Origin: Shewanella sairae | GTDB taxonomy: Bacteria; Pseudomonadota; Gammaproteobacteria; Enterobacterales; Shewanellaceae | NCBI RefSeq assembly: GCF_023283535.1 | Contig: NZ_JAKILT010000003.1 | Location: 90,518-154,517, forward strand | DNA: 64,000 nt | Reading direction: 5' to 3' | Shown: positions 19,261 through 27,137 of the stretch, piece after piece | Position numbering within the stretch: position 1 is the first letter of the stretch | Layout: the number at the start of each line of letters is the position of its first letter | Position numbers and translations under genes: made by a program | Notes under the pieces: generated by a model | Told to the model about the DNA's origin: nothing | The model's input: the letters and a program-made list of their open reading frames with translations, nothing else | Databases searched by the model: none

Positions 19261-19980
19261 TTTTACAAAGCAAACTGACGCACAACACCAAATTATCGCA
19301 CCACAAACCCAACAAGCGAAAATCAAAATAAACCTATAGTCAGTAACTTATATATTTTTAGATTAATAACACCAATCTTTAACATATGTACCAACCAAGC
19401 CGCCATTACCAACAAATAACAATCAATATAGGCACTTTATGGTGTAAGTTTGTTGCTTTTCGGTGATAAACAAACAGGTGGTTATGTAGAGGCAATTTGA
19501 GCTACGCATGCTCTTAACACCCTTTAACGTTAGCGAACATAAATCGGCTACCAACGTGGTGAAATCAAGTATTGAGGGCGGTTGTATATGAAGATTTAAC
19601 TGAGCCGTTACATCGCTTGAGTGGCTATAGGGTAAACATGGCTTTCAATAGCTATCCGTCGTTATTGCTGGCACAAAAGACCGAACGAATTTCTACTTAA
19701 CTATTGGTTGCGAAAATACAAATGACTCAAGCCTGGATGATTGTAACCACTAGGGATAGATTGCAGCTGAACACCGCCACAGCAGTGTATAACAGCATCA
19801 TAGAGGCTTTGTTAGTGACAACCTCTAAATCGGCATTATTCGTCGTTATAGAGCGCTCTGGCAGGAACTAGATATTGAATAACTTTAACAACAGACTCAG
19901 ATCCCGACGCTGTTTGCCTTAAGTTAATTCACCTAGTACCAATCAGGATATGATTTTGCTCTACTCAGCGAGTTGTAGCT
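19261..19980. other. Long non-coding stretch between modules 1 and 2
   Basis: About 720 bases with no open frame that I can support on either strand. The longest candidate, 19722-19871, would encode 49 residues with no ribosome binding site or recognisable motif. The composition is ordinary rather than strongly AT-rich, which may mean a decayed gene, but I could not identify one. Confidence 0.5.
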
Positions 19981-20011
19981 AAAAAAATGCCCCGACATAG
20001 TCGAGGCATTT
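19981..20011 (-). terminator. Terminator of formate dehydrogenase module 2
   Basis: AATGCC and CGAC arms pair with GTCG and GGCATT around a short loop and one internal mismatch, followed on the minus strand by seven T residues. Almost the same hairpin ends module 3. Confidence 0.85.
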
Positions 20012-20029
20012 CAAATCACTTAGCAAACA

Positions 20030-21010
20030 TTACTCTTTGTATTTAAGGGTACCGTTTGCTTTGATCTCATCAAACCAAAGGTTATGGTGCTGACTGGCCC
20101 ATGTTTCATCACAGTAACCAGAAACCATACACTCCATACCACCTTCAGACATAACCGTTGCCATAAAGATATGCACGATTGAGAAAGCAGTAATGATAAT
20201 TGCGCTCACAGAGTGCAGTACTAATGCGATTAGGCTTAGGGTGCGGCTAGGCTCGAACAAGTTCGGGAATAGTAGCAACATACCTGATGCTGAAATTAAT
20301 AGACCAAAGGCTGCAAATGCCCAGAACCATAATTTCTCACCCGCGTTAGCAAAACCAGCGTCAGGATGCTTACCTTTGAATGGACCGAAGTTGATGTAAC
20401 CACCAACAACCATCATCCACTTAAGGTCATACATCTTAGGCATTTGGTTTTTCGCCCATAGCGTCACCATTAATGCCCAACCCAACATGAATGGGATAGC
20501 CATAATATCGTGCACTTGCTTAGCACCGTTCACCATTGCCGCCCACACACCTTCGCCTATGTATGGCTGGAAGAAGAAACGCCCAGCAAGCAGGGTTAAG
20601 CCTGTTAAGATCAACAACAGACAAGGAATCGCACCTAGCCAGTGAATTGATACATCAAACTTAGACCAACGATAAACCAGCTTGCCCGAGTATCCACCGT
20701 GCAGCTTAGAAATGCCGTTCACTTTGATAAACAGTACAAAAATAATGATCATCCCGAACAGGGCTGCCATTAATGCTGGCGCAAGAATATCACTGCGCAA
20801 TTCAAGTACACGTAGATCATAGGTGTTAATTGCTTGGCCGTGGAATTCACTCTTCGAAGTGGTATAGCCTTCTTCACCCGCTTTTAGCTGGGCCCAGATT
20901 TGACCATTTACTTCGTTAGTGTCACCCACTTTAGGGGCATCGTGGGCAAATACCGACACACTAAATAACAGTGCAATTGCCACGCCTATGTGTTTGAACC
21001 ATTTGTTCAT
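20030..21010 (-). CDS. fdhC: Formate dehydrogenase cytochrome b subunit FdhC (module 2)
   Basis: Second copy of the menaquinone-reducing membrane subunit, 326 residues from the ATG at 21010, which sits behind a near-perfect AGGAGGTGAC. An upstream in-frame codon at 21031 would add seven residues before the signal peptide and lacks its own ribosome binding site. Domains are as in FdhC1. The C-terminal ~115 residues and their DNA are nearly identical to fdhC1, while the region around residues 135-165 differs more. Confidence 0.93.
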   Translation of the reverse strand: MNKWFKHIGVAIALLFSVSVFAHDAPKVGDTNEVNGQIWAQLKAGEEGYTTSKSEFHGQAINTYDLRVLELRSDILAPALMAALFGMIIIFVLFIKVNGISKLHGGYSGKLVYRWSKFDVSIHWLGAIPCLLLILTGLTLLAGRFFFQPYIGEGVWAAMVNGAKQVHDIMAIPFMLGWALMVTLWAKNQMPKMYDLKWMMVVGGYINFGPFKGKHPDAGFANAGEKLWFWAFAAFGLLISASGMLLLFPNLFEPSRTLSLIALVLHSVSAIIITAFSIVHIFMATVMSEGGMECMVSGYCDETWASQHHNLWFDEIKANGTLKYKE

Positions 21011-21085
21011 GTCACCTCCTGAATGCTGCAAGCTAACTTATTAAGACAGCTTGCAGCGATTATGGACTAACTCAATATTTAGGGC

Positions 21086-21655
21086 TTAGCCCCAAACATT
21101 TTTGTTAGAACCACGGTATGCAACACGCTCACGGAAGATGGCAGAAACAACTTCTGCGTCACCCGCTAATAGCGCCTTAGTTGCACACAACTCAGCACAC
21201 ATAGGTAGCTTGCCTTCAGCGATACGGTTTGCACCGTACTTCTGACGCTCAGCTTCAGAGAAGTCCTCTTCTGGGCCGCCGGCACAGAAAGTACACTTGT
21301 CCATCTTACCGCGAGCACCAAAAGCACCTGATTTAGGGAACTGTGGCGCGCCAAATGGGCAAGCATATAGGCAGTAACCACAACCGATACAAGTATCTTT
21401 GTCGTGCAGTACGATGCCATCTTCTGTCTTGTAGAAACAGTTTGCAGGGCAAACTGCCATACAAGGTGCATCACTACAGTGCATACATGCGACTGAAATA
21501 GATGCTTCGCCTTTAACACCGTCGTTAATTGTTACTACGCGACGGCGTTGAATTCCCCACTCTAGAGCAGAGTCGTTTTCGTTCTTACATGCTGTGACAC
21601 AACCGTTACACTCGATGCAGCGCTTGGTATCACATAAAAATTTCATTGTAGCCAT
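21086..21655 (-). CDS. fdhB: Formate dehydrogenase iron-sulfur subunit FdhB (module 2)
   Basis: A 189-residue four-cluster ferredoxin subunit, nearly identical to FdhB1 (differences such as CSDAPC for CDDAPC and a C-terminal GSNKNVWG). All sixteen cluster cysteines are kept. It lies between fdhA2 and fdhC2 with the same spacing and the same ribosome-binding sequence as module 1. Confidence 0.95.
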   Translation of the reverse strand: MATMKFLCDTKRCIECNGCVTACKNENDSALEWGIQRRRVVTINDGVKGEASISVACMHCSDAPCMAVCPANCFYKTEDGIVLHDKDTCIGCGYCLYACPFGAPQFPKSGAFGARGKMDKCTFCAGGPEEDFSEAERQKYGANRIAEGKLPMCAELCATKALLAGDAEVVSAIFRERVAYRGSNKNVWG

Positions 21656-21684
21656 TCTGGCAATTCTCCTAGCTAATTCTGCAC

Positions 21685-24540
21685 TTAGGCTTTAGTGATC
21701 TGACAAAGCGATGCTTTGGTTTCCTGCATCTGAGTCACAGGGTCATAACCATAAGTCAATGCAGTGTTAGCTGATTCACCAATAACGTAAGGAACCGTAC
21801 CTTCTGGGTAGTTAGGCGCTAAGCTTTCACCGTGCATTTCACCCGCGAAGTGGTAAGGCATCCAAGTAACACCAGGCTTAACGCGTGGAGTGACCATTGC
21901 CTTAATCTTAATACGACCACCTTCAGCACCTTCTAGCCATACTGTGTCGCCGTCACGAATGCTGCGATCTGCCGCATCAGCTGGGTTAATCTCAACAAAC
22001 ATCTCTTGTTGAAGTTCTGCCAACCATGGGTTTGAACGCGATTCTTCACCACCACCTTCGTACTCAACTAAACGACCAGAAGTCAGACCTAGCGGATACT
22101 TAGCTGCTGAGTCTATATCTTGAATAGTCTTGTACAGTGTTGGTAGACGGTGTACTTGCATGTCAGCATATGTTGGGTACTTAGACACAAGATCACGACG
22201 TGGCGTATATAGCGGCTCACGGTGAACGGGTACTTCGTCTGGGAATGTCCAAACAATACAGCGTGCTTTAGCGTTACCGAATGGAATACAACCGTGCTTC
22301 ATTGCCACACGTTGGATACCACCAGAGATATCGGTCTTCCAGTTCTTACCTTCAGCTTCAGCTTTTTCAGCCGCAGTTAGGTCGTCCCACCAGCCAAGTT
22401 GCTTAAGCATGTCAGCTGTGAACTCTGGGTAACCGTCTTGGATTTCAGCGCCTTTAGAGTAGCTACCTTCAGCAAGTAGGTTCTTACCTTTATACTCAAC
22501 ACCGTAACGAGCACGGAAGTTACCACCGCCCTCAAGTACGTGTTTGTTTGTGTTATAAAGGATCTGGGTACCAGGGTGCTTCTGCTCTGGTGTACCCCAA
22601 CATGGCCAAGGTAGACCGTAAGTTTCACCTTTAGCAGGGCCGCCAGCAGCTTCAAGGGTCTTGTTGCTGAATGTACCCCAGTTTTGGGTGTGTAGCTTCA
22701 AGCGTTCAGGGCTTTGACCTGACATACCAATGGTCCACATACCGCGGTTGATTTCGCGAGTAATGTCTTCAATCACTAGAACGTCATTTGCATCTTTAGC
22801 AATACGCTTAGTGTACTCATCTGCAAAACCAAGCTTTTGCGATAGACGGTACATGATCTCAAGGTCAGTTTTAGATTCGAATAAAGGCTCAATAACCTGC
22901 TCACGCCACTGTTGTGAACGGCCAGAGTTAGACACAGAACCTTGGGTTTCGAACTGGGTCGCTGCTGGTAATAGATAAACACCATTCTTACGACGGTGCA
23001 TAACACCCGCCATAGTTGGGAATGGATCCACAACCACTACCGTGTCCATCTGATCAAGTGCATCACGTACGTCACGCTGACGGGTTTCAGTGTTAACTGA
23101 TTGCCCCCAGAAGAACGCCATACGCACACGATCTTTCTGCGCTAGCTTCTCAGGTGTTTCTAATACACCGTCGTGCCAACGTGAACAAGGAATACCCGGC
23201 GTGTTCATTGGAATGCGGCCTAGGTATGAGTTTTGGTCGAAACGATCTTTAACCCAACCGTAATCTAGGTCCCAAACGTTACACCAGTGCTTCCAAGAAC
23301 CCGTCTTAAGACCGTAGTAACCTGGTAGCGTATCGAACAATAGACCTAAGTCAGTTGCACCCTGTACGTTATCGTGACCACGGAAGATGTTAGTACCACC
23401 ACCAGACACGCCCATGTTACCTAGCGCTAGCTGCAGGATACAGTAAGCACGAGTGTTAGCATTACCGACGTGATGCTGAGTACCACCCATACACCAAACA
23501 ACCGTACCTGGACGGTTATCGGCCATCATTTTAGCCGCTTGGTAAACTTCTTCTTCTGTGCAGCCTGTGATGTTCTCAACTTCTTTAGGTGGGAACTTCT
23601 TTACTTCTTCACGAATCGTGTCCATTTCGAATACACGTTGTTCGATAAATGTCTTATCTTCCCAACCGTTTTCGAAGATGTGCCAAAGCATACCGTAGAT
23701 GAATGGAATATCAGTACCAGGACGTAGACCACAGTGCAGATCTGCGTGAGCAGCTGTACGAGAGAAACGTGGGTCAACCACGATGATTTTAGCGTTGTTT
23801 TTCTCTTTGGCGATCAAGATATGCTGCATAGCAACTGGATGCGCTTCAGCCGGGTTTGAACCGATGAAGAAGATTGCATTAGCATTCTGGATGTCGTTGA
23901 AAGAGTTAGTTTGCGCACCATAACCCCAAGTGTTTGCAACACCGGCTACAGTGGTAGAGTGACAAATACGTGCAGAGTGGTCGACGTTGTTCGTGCCCCA
24001 CATTGCCGCAAATTTACGGTACATGTAGCAGCCTTCGTTCGAGAACTTAGCGCTACCCATAAAGTAAACAGAGTCAGGACCAGATTCTTTACGAATGGTC
24101 TGCATTTGGTCGCCAACTTCGTTGTAAGCTTGCTCCCAAGAGAGTTTCTTCCACTTGCCATCAACAAGCTTCATTGGGTACTTAAGACGCTTTTCACCGT
24201 GACCATGTTCACGCAGTGCAGCACCTTTAGCACAGTGACCGCCGGCATTGAATGGGTGGTCGAAAGCTGGCTCTTGACCTGTCCATACGCCGTTTTGTAC
24301 TTCTGCGTATAAACCACAACCTACCGCACACGCACTACATACAGTACGCTTAATTTCAGTTGGTGCATCATATGGCACGTCTTTGGCTTCTGCACGACGC
24401 ATCATGCCGGTGCCCAACAAAGAAGCCGCTGCGATACCACCAGATGTAATACCTGCATGCTTCATAAATTGACGACGACTAAGACCTAGAGTTTTTTTCT
24501 CTGTGGCTGGTGCCGCATTGGATTTGCGAGTTAACTTCAT
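21685..24540 (-). CDS. fdhA: Formate dehydrogenase catalytic subunit FdhA (module 2, mosaic)
   Basis: Periplasmic bis-MGD formate dehydrogenase of 951 residues with a Tat leader (SRRQFMK). The N-terminal cluster is C68, C71, C75 and C103, and Cys193 in SARICHS is the metal ligand. The first ~95 residues follow FdhA1 (CSACAVGCGLYAEV). From about residue 99 (FNAGGHCAKGAALREHGHGE) it switches to the FdhA3 sequence, including GLKTGSWKHWCNVWDLDY. Near the C-terminus it mixes both (WMPYHFAGEMHGE like A1, NYPEGTVPYVIGE like A3). This is best explained by recombination between modules. Confidence 0.95.
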   Translation of the reverse strand: MKLTRKSNAAPATEKKTLGLSRRQFMKHAGITSGGIAAASLLGTGMMRRAEAKDVPYDAPTEIKRTVCSACAVGCGLYAEVQNGVWTGQEPAFDHPFNAGGHCAKGAALREHGHGEKRLKYPMKLVDGKWKKLSWEQAYNEVGDQMQTIRKESGPDSVYFMGSAKFSNEGCYMYRKFAAMWGTNNVDHSARICHSTTVAGVANTWGYGAQTNSFNDIQNANAIFFIGSNPAEAHPVAMQHILIAKEKNNAKIIVVDPRFSRTAAHADLHCGLRPGTDIPFIYGMLWHIFENGWEDKTFIEQRVFEMDTIREEVKKFPPKEVENITGCTEEEVYQAAKMMADNRPGTVVWCMGGTQHHVGNANTRAYCILQLALGNMGVSGGGTNIFRGHDNVQGATDLGLLFDTLPGYYGLKTGSWKHWCNVWDLDYGWVKDRFDQNSYLGRIPMNTPGIPCSRWHDGVLETPEKLAQKDRVRMAFFWGQSVNTETRQRDVRDALDQMDTVVVVDPFPTMAGVMHRRKNGVYLLPAATQFETQGSVSNSGRSQQWREQVIEPLFESKTDLEIMYRLSQKLGFADEYTKRIAKDANDVLVIEDITREINRGMWTIGMSGQSPERLKLHTQNWGTFSNKTLEAAGGPAKGETYGLPWPCWGTPEQKHPGTQILYNTNKHVLEGGGNFRARYGVEYKGKNLLAEGSYSKGAEIQDGYPEFTADMLKQLGWWDDLTAAEKAEAEGKNWKTDISGGIQRVAMKHGCIPFGNAKARCIVWTFPDEVPVHREPLYTPRRDLVSKYPTYADMQVHRLPTLYKTIQDIDSAAKYPLGLTSGRLVEYEGGGEESRSNPWLAELQQEMFVEINPADAADRSIRDGDTVWLEGAEGGRIKIKAMVTPRVKPGVTWMPYHFAGEMHGESLAPNYPEGTVPYVIGESANTALTYGYDPVTQMQETKASLCQITKA

Positions 24541-24558
24541 CGCTTTAATTCTCCTAAA

Positions 24559-24756
24559 CTATCCGCGTAAACTGTTGTAATAACTACGAATGTGTGCAGT
24601 TTCATGATAGCCATTGTCATTCTTTGAACTGACTTTAGTTTCACTTGCTTGGGCAACACTGACGCCTGTTGCGGCGATTGCGACACTTGCGGTGCCACCA
24701 ATAGTCAGTGCTTTCAGCAAAGATCTGCGATTCAGATCAGGCTGTTGCTTGTTCAT
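24559..24756 (-). CDS. FdhX-like small Tat-signal protein (module 2)
   Basis: A 65-residue Tat-leader protein (twin arginines in LNRRSLLKAL), almost identical to the module 1 copy and differing mainly in the short linker before GYHETAHIRSYYNSLRG. The ATG follows AGGAGTAAGA. It is placed 18 bases ahead of fdhA2. Function is not known; the consistent 1:1 pairing with fdhA suggests a role in enzyme assembly or export. Confidence 0.9.
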   Translation of the reverse strand: MNKQQPDLNRRSLLKALTIGGTASVAIAATGVSVAQASETKVSSKNDNGYHETAHIRSYYNSLRG

Positions 24757-25000
24757 TCTTACTCCTGGAAGATAAGGAATACTCTCATTATAAAAATTAA
24801 GATAAACCTAATAATGCTAACGTTCACACCGACAACCACGCAGTTGTTAAGCTAATGATCCACAATGTAAAATTTGTTTACTTATTAGAGGTATCCAACA
24901 AAATTGCAGGGCTAATATAAAGAAAATTAGCTTAAGAAAAATTGATCTGAGATAGGTTAAATTTCGACTATTAGGAGGGGTAAGGCAAAAGTGTTAACTA
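24757..25000 (-). promoter_or_regulatory. Upstream regulatory region of module 2
   Basis: Counterpart of the module 1 upstream region, with the same order of short conserved blocks ending in AAAAGTGTTAACTAGCGCAT. The TTGATCT half-site is kept (24942-24948) but the other half of an FNR-type palindrome is not, so anaerobic control may differ from module 1. Confidence 0.4.
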
Positions 25001-25412
25001 GCGCATATTTAAAAGCGAAAAAACTGTGTAGAAAATCAAACTTACACAGATGAGTAGACTGATGATGACCCTTTAAAATTTAACAAATACAGAACATTAC
25101 AGGGTTTACTTATATAAATGCTAATTATTAACATTTAAAAATCCACAGGAATATTTTTTATACAAAATACCATATCCACACTCTATTAAAGTCAGTTAGC
25201 GCAGCAAGTCGATACACAGATTTGCTACCAAAAAACAACAACCTAAAAGTGAACCTGATCGCCACATAGCTTTCTAATAGAGATAAAGCTTATATAACAA
25301 GCTGATAGTTAGTAATTTTATTGAAAGTCATTGTTAGCAATAACGTTAGTGAACTCAAATATTGATTCAATAGTTGAGAAGATATGCCATTAGAAATGGC
25401 GATAAAAACAAA
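25001..25412. other. AT-rich non-coding stretch between modules 2 and 3
   Basis: About 410 bases of strongly AT-rich DNA without a supportable gene, RNA or long repeat. It ends at the module 3 terminator. Confidence 0.5.
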
Positions 25413-25441
25413 AATGCCCCGACTAAGTCGAGGCATTTTTA
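25413..25441 (-). terminator. Terminator of formate dehydrogenase module 3
   Basis: AAAATGCC-CGAC pairs with GTCG-GGCATTTT around a 3-base loop with one internal mismatch, flanked by A- and T-runs on both sides. It is nearly the same sequence as the module 2 terminator. Confidence 0.85.
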
Positions 25442-25460
25442 GATGAAAGTAAAGCTAACG

Positions 25461-26471
25461 CTAGTCTTTATAAACTATGCTGTTATTTTCTTTAATTTCA
25501 TCGTACCAAACGTTGTGATGCTGAACAGCCCAATTTTCATCACAGTAGCCAGATACCATACACTCCATACCACCCTCACTGAGTACCGTCGCCATACAAA
25601 TATGAACGATAGTAAACGCGATAATAATAATGGCACTAATCGAGTGAATTAGCAGTGCAGCCATTGACGCTTCACGCGGCAAATCAAGCCCTGGTAATAC
25701 TAACATTAAGCCCGAAGCTGCGATAAATAAGCCAAATAATGCTAGGCTCCAGAACCACAATTTTTCACCGGCGTTAGCAAAACCACTATCAGGGTGTTTG
25801 CCTTTAAATGGACCAAAGTTGACGTAACCACCAACCACTAAGAACCATTTTAAGTCATACATCTTGAAGGTCTGCATTGGCATCCATTTAACGATACACA
25901 ATATCCATGACACGATAAAAATAGGGCTAACCCAATCGTGAACAGTTTTACTACCGTAAATCAGTGCAGCCCATAGGCCCTCACCGATGTAAGGTTGCAA
26001 TACATACCGACCTAACATGATGTTAAGACCCGTGAATATCAGCGCTAAGCAAGCCGTTGCCATTATCCAGTGAATCCATAAATCAGCTTTTGACCAACGT
26101 AATACCATCTTGCCTGAAAAGCCCTTACTTAACTTTGAAGGACCATTTACTAGGTAGAAGAATAGGAACGCAGCAAATACGCCAACAACCGTAATCCCCA
26201 TAACAGGAGTTAAATACTGATTGCGAACGTTTTTACCTTCGTTACCCACTACGTTAATTAATACACCCGGCTCAACACCTTCTGCCACGGTGTAACCTGA
26301 CTCACCTGCTTTTACTGCACGCCAAAGATCAGCGTCACTGGTTTTAGCCGCCTGCTGTTGACTCGATTGTTCATCTGCAGCCATTGCGGAGGTGCTAAGC
26401 CCCAACCCCATTGAAAGAACCAAAGGGATAACTAGCAAAGCAAAAAGGCTGCGCAGTGATTTCATAAACAT
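25461..26471 (-). CDS. fdhC: Formate dehydrogenase cytochrome b subunit FdhC (module 3)
   Basis: The most divergent of the three membrane subunits, 336 residues from the ATG at 26471 (AAGGAG five bases upstream). A GTG six bases further up overlaps the ribosome binding site and is less likely. A signal peptide (LSTSAMAADE near residue 31) precedes a Gln-rich linker, then the same helix-rich cytochrome b core and the same C-terminal GGMECMVSGYCDENW. Divergence from C1 and C2 suggests that module 3 is the oldest or most independent copy. Confidence 0.92.
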   Translation of the reverse strand: MFMKSLRSLFALLVIPLVLSMGLGLSTSAMAADEQSSQQQAAKTSDADLWRAVKAGESGYTVAEGVEPGVLINVVGNEGKNVRNQYLTPVMGITVVGVFAAFLFFYLVNGPSKLSKGFSGKMVLRWSKADLWIHWIMATACLALIFTGLNIMLGRYVLQPYIGEGLWAALIYGSKTVHDWVSPIFIVSWILCIVKWMPMQTFKMYDLKWFLVVGGYVNFGPFKGKHPDSGFANAGEKLWFWSLALFGLFIAASGLMLVLPGLDLPREASMAALLIHSISAIIIIAFTIVHICMATVLSEGGMECMVSGYCDENWAVQHHNVWYDEIKENNSIVYKD

Positions 26472-26523
26472 ACTCACTCCTTTATTGGGCTAAAAACCAA
26501 CGTTTTTAGCCCACTCAGCCTTG

Positions 26524-27111
26524 CTAACCAGTAGTTGGGGTGTAACCCCAAATCGTACCTGGCGCGCGTCGTGCAGCAGAACGTTCACGGAAGATATCAG
26601 ATACTACACCAGCATCACCCGCCAACAGTGCTTTAGTTGCACAAAGCTCCGCACACATAGGTAGTTTACCTTCCGCAATACGGTTTGCACCGTAAAGCTT
26701 ACGCTCAGCTTCAGAGAAGTCTGGCTCAGGACCACCGGCACAGAAAGTACATTTATCCATCTTACCGCGGCTACCAAAAGCATCCTTTTGTGGAAACTGT
26801 GGCGCGCCGAAAGGACAAGCATAGAAACAATAACCACAACCAATACAGGTTTCTTTATTGTGTAATACGATGCCATCTTCAGTACGGTAGAAACAATCTG
26901 CCGGACAAACTGCCATACAAGGTGCATCAGTACAGTGCATACACGCGACTGAGATTGATGCTTCACCTGGCTCACCGTCATGTAGAGTGACTACGCGACG
27001 ACGTTGGATCCCCCAGCCAATGGCTGAGGCGTTTTCGTTTTTACATGCTGTGACGCAACCGTTACACTCGATGCAGCGCTTGGTGTCACATAAGAATTTC
27101 ATGACTGCCAT
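26524..27111 (-). CDS. fdhB: Formate dehydrogenase iron-sulfur subunit FdhB (module 3)
   Basis: A 195-residue four-cluster electron-transfer subunit. All four cysteine groups are intact (CIECNGCVTAC, CMHCTDAPCMAVCPADC, CIGCGYCFYACPFG, KCTFC with MCAELC). It has a longer C-terminus than FdhB1 and FdhB2 (ending WGYTPTTG), and substitutions are spread along the chain, consistent with pairing to the divergent FdhC3. Confidence 0.95.
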   Translation of the reverse strand: MAVMKFLCDTKRCIECNGCVTACKNENASAIGWGIQRRRVVTLHDGEPGEASISVACMHCTDAPCMAVCPADCFYRTEDGIVLHNKETCIGCGYCFYACPFGAPQFPQKDAFGSRGKMDKCTFCAGGPEPDFSEAERKLYGANRIAEGKLPMCAELCATKALLAGDAGVVSDIFRERSAARRAPGTIWGYTPTTG

Positions 27112-27137
27112 AATGGCTTATCTCCTCATCAAGTTAA

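Noticed and set aside
19722..19871. 49-codon open frame between formate dehydrogenase modules 1 and 2
   Set aside because: No ribosome binding site, no recognisable motif, and length within chance expectation.
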